A stretch of 5,307 nt of DNA from Desulfocapsa sp. (lineage in GTDB: Bacteria; Desulfobacterota; Desulfobulbia; Desulfobulbales; Desulfocapsaceae), in NCBI GenBank assembly GCA_029934815.1, contig JAOZLM010000087.1:1-5307 (forward strand). The letters run 5' to 3'. Shown here one piece after another: positions 1 through 5,307 of the stretch (position 1 is its first letter; each line of letters opens with the position of its first letter). Position numbers and translations under genes: made by a program. The notes below the pieces were generated by a model that made no database searches, was not told the origin of the DNA, and worked only from the letters and a program-made list of their open reading frames with translations.

Positions 1-26
1 ATCTGAAAACCTGAACTAAAATCACT

Positions 27-2147
27 ATGGTCACCTTAGGATTTGCCATTCTCATTGCCACCGGTCTGCTGGTGGCCAAAATATGTCAGCGTTTTCGCCT
101 GCCTTCCGTAACGGGATATATTCTGGCAGGTGTGTTATTGGGGCCAAGCGGCTTCAACCTCATTAACAGCCATTCTGTTGGTTCCAACCTTGATCATTTT
201 ACCAATATTGCCCTTGTTCTTATTTCCTTTGGTATTGGTGAGCATGTTGAACTGAAAAAACTGCGTCGCTATTTGCATACCGTTGCCGTGATTTCTATTT
301 GCGAGGCAATAGGTGCATTTGTATGTGTTTTTGGGGCGATCTTTTGCACCATGCATTTTGCTGATATCACAGTGGAAGGCTGGCAACTGCAAAATTATAT
401 TGCACTTTCATTACTTCTTGCGGCAGTGGGCCTGGCCACTGCACCTGCTGCAACATTACTTGTTGTTCGTGAGTTGAAGGCTTCCGGACCATTTACCACA
501 AATCTCCTTGCTATTGTAGCGATTGATAATGGTCTGGCAATTATGATTTTTGGTTTTGTGATTGCTTTTGAACAGCAAATTACAGGAGGTGCGGGAGATC
601 CTTTCTATCTGATTTTTCTGTATGGATTTCTCTCCATTGCTCAGTCTCTGCTGCTTGGGATTGTGACTGGATTTATCCTTGATCTGGTTTTGAAGAAACT
701 GAAGAGCAAGGAAGAGCGAATGACTGGAGGCCTTGCCCTGCTTTTGTTGTGCAGTGAGGCCGCTACCTTTCTTGGTTTATCTTCATTACTTGCCGGTATG
801 GCAGTTGGTTTTGTTCTTGTGAACAGGGCCGAGCGTGATGTTCGTCTTTTTCGGGCGCTGAATAATTTTGAGCCACCCATCTATGTACTGTTTTTCACCC
901 TTGCAGGAACACATCTGGATTTTATGGCACTGGGATCGGCGGGTGTGCTTGGTTTTATCTATTTCCTTGCCAGGATCAGCGGGAAAATAACCGGTGTGGC
1001 AGTGGGGTCAAAAATTGCCGGAGCACCGAAAACTATAGGACGCTACCTGGGGATTGGTCTTGTTCCCCAGGCCGGTGTTGCCATTGGTTTGATTTTTTTG
1101 ATTGCTGCAGATCCAGCTTTAGGAGCTTATTCCACCATAATAACGCCCATTGTTCTGACCGGTGTCTTTCTTTCTGAGCTTGTGGGGCCGGTAACAGTAC
1201 GCTTTGCGGTGCAACAGGTCGGAGAAGCTCATGGCTTGAATCAGGAGGATGGCAATGGTGCAAATGGAGTGTTGAATCCTGCTGCTGATAAACATCTCAG
1301 ATCCCCGCAGGGAATTGGAATACCTCCATGGACCTGGACTAAACTTAGTCCGCAAATCCCCTCAAATGGTGTCGTTGCTTTTGGAGGTTCTCATGTGGCA
1401 ACAGCAGCCGGGCTGGCTCGTTTTGCAACTATTTTTGCTGATCATCAAAAGTGTCTGCCCATGGCAATACAAGTGGTAGAGCCGGGGGTTGAGCAAAAAA
1501 CAGACTATTTTTCCAGAGAATTAAAGGAAGTGACCAGTATGGGGTACCCCCTGGTGACTGAGGTAATTCCTGACAAATCTGTAGCCAGTGGGATTGTGGC
1601 AGCTGTTGAGTATAATGATGCAAAAATGGTGGTTCTCGGAGCGCCGCTGTATGGTGTTGTAGATAATTTTCAAAACATACTTGAAAATGTGGCAAGACAT
1701 GTTCTCTGCCCGGTGGTTTTAGTGCGGTTTTTTGGACTATTGCATACGGAACGGATACTGGTGCCACTGGTAAGCCTTGATGATTTAAGAGAAGTCTACC
1801 CGGTAATTGTGGCACTTGATGGAATAGGAGAGCATGAGATTGAGTTGCTGTATCTTTTTTCTTCAGAAGAAGCGGAAACTGTTTTGGCAAAAAAGGAAGA
1901 AGAATTGACTGGCTGGCTGGCGGAGCAACAGGAAAAAGTTGATGTGGAAATCAATGTAATAAGCACAGATGCAAGGTTGCAGGCGATTCAGGAAGCTGCT
2001 GAATCTGTTGATCTGGTGGTGATGGGTGCATCCAGAAAGAATGCCTTAAAGAAGTTTTTCTTTGGCTCTTTGGCAGATGCTGTTGTGGCGAAAGTTCAGA
2101 AGAATATGTTGATTGTTTATATGCCTGATGTCTTACTGGAGCATTAA
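27..2147 (+). CDS. CPA2-type cation:proton antiporter with two C-terminal USP domains
   Basis: Probable inner-membrane Na+(or K+)/H+ exchanger of 706 residues. Residues 1-395 are a run of about 11-13 hydrophobic segments with CPA2 landmarks: GYILAGVLLGP (30-40), ATAPA (137-141), an Asp-Asn pair (167-168) where the ion-binding acidic pair normally sits, YVLFFTLAGTHLDF (286-299) and LVPQAGVAIGL (345-355). A hydrophilic linker (about 396-445) leads to two cytoplasmic USP-like domains, about 446-568 and 575-700. The second ends with GASR-x9-GS (667-681), close to the USP nucleotide-binding pattern G-x2-G-x9-G(S/T) but with Arg for the second Gly. There is no RCK/TrkA-N domain, so the USP pair probably takes the regulatory role (inference). 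The start is bounded by an in-frame stop at 12-14. No clear Shine-Dalgarno precedes the ATG. Family assignment is firm; ion specificity cannot be read from sequence. Confidence 0.93.
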   Translation: MVTLGFAILIATGLLVAKICQRFRLPSVTGYILAGVLLGPSGFNLINSHSVGSNLDHFTNIALVLISFGIGEHVELKKLRRYLHTVAVISICEAIGAFVCVFGAIFCTMHFADITVEGWQLQNYIALSLLLAAVGLATAPAATLLVVRELKASGPFTTNLLAIVAIDNGLAIMIFGFVIAFEQQITGGAGDPFYLIFLYGFLSIAQSLLLGIVTGFILDLVLKKLKSKEERMTGGLALLLLCSEAATFLGLSSLLAGMAVGFVLVNRAERDVRLFRALNNFEPPIYVLFFTLAGTHLDFMALGSAGVLGFIYFLARISGKITGVAVGSKIAGAPKTIGRYLGIGLVPQAGVAIGLIFLIAADPALGAYSTIITPIVLTGVFLSELVGPVTVRFAVQQVGEAHGLNQEDGNGANGVLNPAADKHLRSPQGIGIPPWTWTKLSPQIPSNGVVAFGGSHVATAAGLARFATIFADHQKCLPMAIQVVEPGVEQKTDYFSRELKEVTSMGYPLVTEVIPDKSVASGIVAAVEYNDAKMVVLGAPLYGVVDNFQNILENVARHVLCPVVLVRFFGLLHTERILVPLVSLDDLREVYPVIVALDGIGEHEIELLYLFSSEEAETVLAKKEEELTGWLAEQQEKVDVEINVISTDARLQAIQEAAESVDLVVMGASRKNALKKFFFGSLADAVVAKVQKNMLIVYMPDVLLEH
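1336..1351. repeat. Perfect inverted repeat, 7-bp arms, in the antiporter linker region
   Basis: GGACTAA (1336-1342) and TTAGTCC (1345-1351) are exact reverse complements separated by 2 bp. The site lies within the antiporter gene, where it encodes about residues 437-442, between the membrane domain and the first USP domain. It could be a dimeric-protein site or chance; the two-base centre is too tight for a fully paired RNA hairpin. Confidence 0.6.
1529..1559. repeat. Nested inverted repeat inside the first USP domain
   Basis: A 10-bp perfect palindrome, GGGGTACCCC (1541-1550), is flanked by a second pair of arms, AGTGACCAG (1529-1537) and CTGGTGACT (1551-1559), which are complementary except for one G-G mismatch. 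A 3-nt TAT bulge lies on the left side only. In mRNA this could fold as an outer stem topped by a GC-rich inner stem. It is inside coding sequence and no function is known. Confidence 0.6.
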
Positions 2148-2158
2148 TTTCCAGTAAG
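2132..2158 (+). other. Hairpin spanning the antiporter stop codon (possible weak terminator or mRNA 3' structure)
   Basis: CTTACTGGA (2132-2140) and TCCAGTAAG (2150-2158) form a perfect 9-bp stem with a 9-nt loop that contains the TAA stop (2145-2147). No T-run follows, so it does not look like a standard intrinsic terminator. Directly after it, GTAT-GAAA-ATAC (2159-2170) could form a short stem with a GNRA-type tetraloop. Extending this second stem by wobble pairing would compete for the base of the first one. A transcript-end or stability role is plausible. Confidence 0.6.
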
Positions 2159-2283
2159 GTATGAAAATACTTGTCTAAGTTGTTGTGTTAAGGGTAAGGT
2201 ACCAATACTAATATTGTTATGGAATCGCAATATCTCTTCATTTGGAAAAGAAGGTTCCTGTCTGCAGCCCAAATATAATTGCA

Positions 2284-3381
2284 ATGTACACACACTATTT
2301 CGGATTAAAAGAAAAACCCTTCTCAATTGCTCCGGATATAAGCTTTCTTTATATGAGTGAGCAGCACAGGGAAGCTCTAAACCATTTATTGCATGGGATA
2401 AGGAGTGATGAATGCTTCACTTTACTTACCGGTAATGTGGGTATGGGGAAAAGTTCAGTGTGTCGTTGTCTGCTGAACCAACTTCCCGAAAGGACTGATG
2501 TTGCTGTTGTTGCAAACCCATGTGTCAGTGTTCATGAATTGCTGTCCACTATCTGTATAGAATTTGGTGTTAAAGTGGATGGTGAGGGTGACGAAGAACA
2601 GTCATATCTCGATGCTCTGAATAACTTTTTGATTGATGCGCATGGCGATGGCAGAATTGTGGCGCTTATTGTTGATGAGGCACAGAATACAAGCCTTGAC
2701 CAGCTAGAGCAGCTCTGCTCCCTTGCCACTTTGAAAGCTGAAGAGAAACAACTCTTAAAAATTATACTCATCGGGCAGACGGAGTTGAGTGAGATCCTGA
2801 ATCAGCAGGGCGCCTCGCAGATCAGTAAATATATAACCTCAAGATATCATCTGCTACCACTGGATCGCGAAAATTGTGCAGCCTATGTAATGCATCGATT
2901 GGCCGTTGCTGGCGCAAAAGAAAAAATTTTTTCCAAAGCGGCACTAAACAGAGTATTTGAACTCAGTCACGGTATCCCCCGTTTTGTCGATGTGCTATGT
3001 GATGAAGCTATGCAAATCACGAGGTCACTTGAAAAATATCTGGTGACAGGTACTGATGTTGATACTGCCGCAGAAAAGGTACTTGGTAATGTCGTTGAAC
3101 AAAAGATCGAAGTTACCAGAAAACAGTTATGGACAAAAGTACTCTGCGGGCTGCTTCTCTTTCTGGTGGGAGGTGGTGCACTTTCCTGGTATTTTAGTCA
3201 GCAGAATGCAATCGATTTGTCCGGGAAACCGCTAACTGCTGTTGTTCCTCCTCCAAAGGTTGTGAAGGAGCGTGTAACTCCTGTGGCAGTTGAAATCGAG
3301 ATTGTTGAAAAAACAGAAGAAACATCTCCCAAACAAATCGGATCAACTATTCGCATTGTGCCCCTTGAGATAACAGAATGA
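2284..3381 (+). CDS. GspA/ExeA-family AAA ATPase, membrane-anchored, short periplasmic tail
   Basis: A 365-residue ATPase of the ExeA/GspA family, whose best-known members use cytoplasmic ATP hydrolysis to help assemble envelope structures such as the type II secretion secretin. The N-terminus, MYTHYFGLKEKPFSIAPD, is typical of the family. Walker A is GNVGMGKS (50-57), Walker B is IVALIVDE (125-132) followed by AQN, the sensor-like segment is LIGQTEL (162-168), and GIPRFVDVLCDEA (230-242) matches the conserved C-terminal AAA motif. One transmembrane segment lies at about 285-303, followed by only about 60 Pro/Val/Glu-rich residues. The peptidoglycan-binding domain of classical ExeA is absent. 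The open frame extends upstream to a TTG at 2242, but that start has no ribosome binding site and adds 14 residues ahead of the family N-terminus, so ATG 2284 is preferred. No secretion genes are visible nearby; rmuC follows after 16 bp. The fold is firm, the cellular role is not. Confidence 0.88.
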   Translation: MYTHYFGLKEKPFSIAPDISFLYMSEQHREALNHLLHGIRSDECFTLLTGNVGMGKSSVCRCLLNQLPERTDVAVVANPCVSVHELLSTICIEFGVKVDGEGDEEQSYLDALNNFLIDAHGDGRIVALIVDEAQNTSLDQLEQLCSLATLKAEEKQLLKIILIGQTELSEILNQQGASQISKYITSRYHLLPLDRENCAAYVMHRLAVAGAKEKIFSKAALNRVFELSHGIPRFVDVLCDEAMQITRSLEKYLVTGTDVDTAAEKVLGNVVEQKIEVTRKQLWTKVLCGLLLFLVGGGALSWYFSQQNAIDLSGKPLTAVVPPPKVVKERVTPVAVEIEIVEKTEETSPKQIGSTIRIVPLEITE

Positions 3382-3384
3382 TAC

Positions 3385-3390
3385 AGGTAG
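3385..3390 (+). promoter_or_regulatory. Ribosome binding site for the TTG start of rmuC
   Basis: AGGTAG lies 7 nt upstream of TTG 3398, just after the stop of the ATPase gene. It supports the non-ATG start. The internal ATG at 3473 has no comparable site upstream and would remove 25 residues ahead of the membrane segment. Confidence 0.6.
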
Positions 3391-3397
3391 TTTCCCT

Positions 3398-4735
3398 TTG
3401 AAATCATTGCTCGACTCGTTTTTCCTGTGGTTTGGCAAACAAGCCCAGTTTACGCAATTTTTAAGTATTGGTATGTGGGCCTTTCTTTGTGGTGTTCTCC
3501 TCAGTACCTTTCTCCTCTGGCTATTCTTTCGATTTTTACAAGATGCAAGTCGCAGACAAATCGGGCAACTTGCTTTGAAAAATAAAACTCTTGTGGATGA
3601 AATAGAACAGGCAAGGGAAAAAGAATCTGAGCAACGAAGCCAAATCAGTAAGATTCGAACACAGCTTGAGCAGGAAAAATTGCATAGCAAAGAGAAGCTG
3701 TTGCTTCTTGATCAGGCAAAAGAACAGTTGCGCCTCCAGTTTGCAGAACTGGCTTCCGGAATTCTTGATGAAAAGAGCAGTCATTTCGGGAAAGAGAGTC
3801 AGGAAAAAATGGAAACCCTACTGGCGCCCTTTCAGGAGCAACTCTCTTCTTTTCGTAAACAGGTAGATACTATTCACCACGCAGAAACCAGAGATCGATC
3901 TGCTCTGCAACGTGAAATAACGACATTGCGAGACGTAAATCAGCAAATGAGCCAGGAGGCTGTAAACCTGACTCGCGCCTTAAAGGGCGATAAACGCATC
4001 CAGGGGAGTTGGGGAGAGCTTGTGCTGGAACGGGTTCTTGAGCAATCGGCTCTTCGGAAAGGTGTTGAATATGAAACGCAGATGTCATTCAGAGATGGAG
4101 ATAATCGAATCCAGCGCCCGGATGTGATTGTTCATCTTCCTGAAGAGCGTGATGTTATTATAGACTCCAAGGTTTCCCTGATTGCCTGGGAAGAGTATGT
4201 GAACTGCGAAGAAAAAGCACAGCAGCAGAGCTACTTACAATCCCACGTAAAAGCTATTCGGGACCATGTAAAGCTCCTTGGAGCGAAAGATTATACCGCA
4301 ATTCCAGAAATAAGATCCCTTGATTTTGTCCTTATGTTTATGCCCGTTGAAGCAGCATTTGTTGCAGCTTTTCAGACAGATGACACTCTTTTCCAGGACG
4401 CAGTGAGTAATAAAATCATTCTTGTTAGCCCCACAACCCTGTTAACCAGCCTCCGTACCATTGAAAGTATATGGTCCTACGAAAAACAGAGTCAGAATGC
4501 CAGGGAAATAGCCAGACAGGCCGCTGCTCTATACGATAAGTTCTGCGCCTTTACTGAGGACATGGAACGTATGGGGAAACAACTCAGTGCCTTACAGAAC
4601 AGTTACGACAGTTCTCTGCTGCGCCTTAGCCGGGGGCGAGGAAATCTTATTTCCAGGGTTGAAAATTTCCCGCAGATGGGGGTAAAAGTGAAGAAAACAA
4701 TACCCGCTTCCATACGATCAGAGACGGATCTGTAA
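3398..4735 (+). CDS. rmuC: RmuC-family DNA recombination protein (predicted nuclease)
   Basis: A 445-residue RmuC, close to the family's usual size. RmuC limits recombination at inverted repeats in E. coli and has a PD-(D/E)xK-like nuclease fold. Order of parts: short N-terminal stretch, one membrane segment (about 24-46), long charged coiled coil (about 50-195), then the RmuC core. Core motifs are LTRALKGDKRIQGSWGE (191-207), EYETQ (224-228), RPDVIVHLP (240-248) and IIDSKVSL (254-261). D242, D256 and K258 are the likely catalytic residues (inference from the fold). VLMFMPVEAAF (311-321) and ILVSPTTLL (341-349) are also family hallmarks. The start is TTG with AGGTAG 7 nt upstream; ATG 3473 is the alternative. 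The 16-bp gap to the ATPase gene suggests one transcript. No intrinsic terminator is visible after the stop. Confidence 0.95.
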   Translation: MKSLLDSFFLWFGKQAQFTQFLSIGMWAFLCGVLLSTFLLWLFFRFLQDASRRQIGQLALKNKTLVDEIEQAREKESEQRSQISKIRTQLEQEKLHSKEKLLLLDQAKEQLRLQFAELASGILDEKSSHFGKESQEKMETLLAPFQEQLSSFRKQVDTIHHAETRDRSALQREITTLRDVNQQMSQEAVNLTRALKGDKRIQGSWGELVLERVLEQSALRKGVEYETQMSFRDGDNRIQRPDVIVHLPEERDVIIDSKVSLIAWEEYVNCEEKAQQQSYLQSHVKAIRDHVKLLGAKDYTAIPEIRSLDFVLMFMPVEAAFVAAFQTDDTLFQDAVSNKIILVSPTTLLTSLRTIESIWSYEKQSQNAREIARQAAALYDKFCAFTEDMERMGKQLSALQNSYDSSLLRLSRGRGNLISRVENFPQMGVKVKKTIPASIRSETDL

Positions 4736-4740
4736 TAAAA

Positions 4741-4759
4741 AATAACAATTATCATTATT
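4741..4759. promoter_or_regulatory. Putative Fur box
   Basis: AATAACAATTATCATTATT matches the Fur consensus GATAATGATTATCATTATC at 15 of 19 positions (mismatches at 1, 6, 7 and 19), with the right half nearly perfect. It ends 5 bp before the -35 element of the promoter for the downstream gene, so a bound Fur dimer would probably reach the -35. AT-rich intergenic DNA raises the chance of a fortuitous match, but the placement next to a good promoter argues for function. Confidence 0.6.
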
Positions 4760-4764
4760 AGCTC

Positions 4765-4793
4765 TTTACAAATGCCAGGCTAATGTACATAAT
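4765..4793 (+). promoter_or_regulatory. Sigma70-type promoter for the cysteine-cluster gene
   Basis: The -35 is TTTACA (4765-4770, 5 of 6 to consensus), the spacer is 17 bp, and the -10 is CATAAT (4788-4793, 5 of 6). The predicted transcription start is about 4799-4802, giving a leader of roughly 58 nt before ATG 4858. It sits directly downstream of the Fur-box match. Confidence 0.6.
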
Positions 4794-4846
4794 GTGGGGA
4801 GAAAACAATGAATATCTCATTTATCACCTCTAATACATTCAGCTTG

Positions 4847-4851
4847 TGGAG
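4847..4851 (+). promoter_or_regulatory. Ribosome binding site that decides the start of the last gene
   Basis: TGGAG lies 6 nt before ATG 4858. The upstream in-frame GTG (4846) overlaps this site and has no ribosome binding site at a workable distance in its own frame, so ATG 4858 is the start. Confidence 0.75.
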
Positions 4852-4857
4852 AAAAAT

Positions 4858-5304
4858 ATGTGTCAGGAAGTTAAAAAACAATGCAGTTGCGGTCAAAGTC
4901 ATGCCCAGTTTCATTTACGTGATAATGTAATGGGACAGGAAGTTATCGATCGCCTGTTCTGTCCATCATGTTCAGCAGAAATGGAATTTGATTCTGAAAC
5001 GATGGTGAAAGATAACAACTGGGTTATTCAATACGATATGGATCTTGCACGAATGTTTGCCGTTACCACATTATCTATGGATGCATCCCATGTAAATCCT
5101 GAATTGATTTTTGATGAAGGCTACGTTACCTGGCGTGAAATGTATCCTGGTGAAACAGAAGATATTACCGAAGAACGAAACAAAATTATTGCTTTGAAAG
5201 ATAGTGACCCCAAAGAGTATTTAACAGCCATTAATTCCTGGGCAGTTGAACGGATTCAACGCCTTAAGGATGATGGGTGGCGAAAGGCTGTTCAGGCCTG
5301 TTAG
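4858..5304 (+). CDS. Uncharacterised protein with a CxC...CPxC putative metal-binding cluster
   Basis: A 148-residue protein I cannot assign to a named family. The N-terminal part has C9-x-C11 (CSCG) and C35-x2-C38 (CPSC), which resemble a zinc-ribbon with an unusual one-residue first knuckle. H15 and H19 lie between, C2 follows the start Met, and C148 is the last residue. The rest is soluble and acidic, with no signal peptide or membrane segment. It contains NNWVIQYDMDLARMF (53-67), FDEGYVTWREMYPG (85-98) and a C-terminal helical region (about 103-146) ending in WRKAVQAC. It probably acts in the cytoplasm and binds zinc or iron (inference from the cysteines). It has its own promoter beside a Fur-box match, which suggests iron-responsive expression. 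Coding is supported by a good ribosome binding site, a sensible composition and an intact frame. Confidence 0.85.
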   Translation: MCQEVKKQCSCGQSHAQFHLRDNVMGQEVIDRLFCPSCSAEMEFDSETMVKDNNWVIQYDMDLARMFAVTTLSMDASHVNPELIFDEGYVTWREMYPGETEDITEERNKIIALKDSDPKEYLTAINSWAVERIQRLKDDGWRKAVQAC

Positions 5305-5307
5305 GGG

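Noticed and set aside
1429..1890. A 153-codon antisense open frame opposite the USP region
   Set aside because: It lies entirely within a well-supported gene, has a His/Gln/Pro/Leu-rich composition typical of an antisense shadow, and shows no recognisable domain.
2183..2214. A promoter for the ATPase gene (TTGTGT and TAATAT)
   Set aside because: The spacing is 20 bp and the -35 is weak; no combination in the 2148-2283 gap scores well, although a promoter there is likely. A short inverted repeat, CAATA-CTAA-TATTG (2203-2216), overlaps it but is too small to call an operator.
2242..2283. A longer N-terminus for the ATPase starting at TTG 2242
   Set aside because: It has no ribosome binding site at a suitable distance, and the extra 14 residues precede the conserved family N-terminus that begins at ATG 2284.
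4810..4828. A second Fur-like box in the leader (reverse strand)
   Set aside because: Only one hexamer is close to consensus; the other two do not match.
4846..4857. GTG start for the last gene
   Set aside because: The GTG overlaps the ribosome binding site of the ATG at 4858, which has ideal 6-nt spacing.
4808..4930. A 40-codon small ORF as a real gene
   Set aside because: Despite a good upstream site, it overlaps the next gene out of frame, its peptide resembles no family I recognise, and the predicted transcription start would remove its ribosome site. It is kept only as a finding.

Overview
The window holds four complete same-strand genes with short intergenic gaps. Protein-level features suggest a Gram-negative bacterium of the Desulfobacterota (Deltaproteobacteria) type, perhaps Desulfobulbales-like. 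That placement is an inference from the gene types (CPA2 antiporter fused to universal-stress domains, GspA/ExeA-type ATPase, RmuC) and the moderately AT-leaning base composition. No marker gene fixes it. I see no rRNA, tRNA, insertion sequence, CRISPR array or phage gene.

Layout: (1) 27-2147, a membrane cation:proton antiporter of the CPA2 type with two C-terminal universal stress protein (USP) domains. It ends in a perfect 9-bp hairpin whose loop contains the stop codon. (2) 2284-3381, a membrane-anchored AAA ATPase of the GspA/ExeA family that lacks the usual periplasmic peptidoglycan-binding domain. Its ATG start lies 14 codons inside the longest open frame. (3) 3398-4735, rmuC, only 16 bp downstream and with a TTG start behind a good ribosome binding site, so probably co-transcribed with gene 2. 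(4) 4858-5304, a small protein with a CxC...CPxC putative metal-binding cluster that I do not recognise. It has its own promoter directly downstream of a good Fur-box match (15 of 19).

The best lead is this last unit: an uncharacterised cysteine-rich protein under probable iron (Fur) control, with a duplicated ribosome-binding-site/start module in its leader. Secondary leads are the inverted Asp-Asn pair in the antiporter core, the shortened GspA-like ATPase paired with RmuC, and two strong inverted repeats inside the antiporter gene. Most of the window is otherwise ordinary chromosomal sequence. I find no evidence for a complete new multi-gene system.
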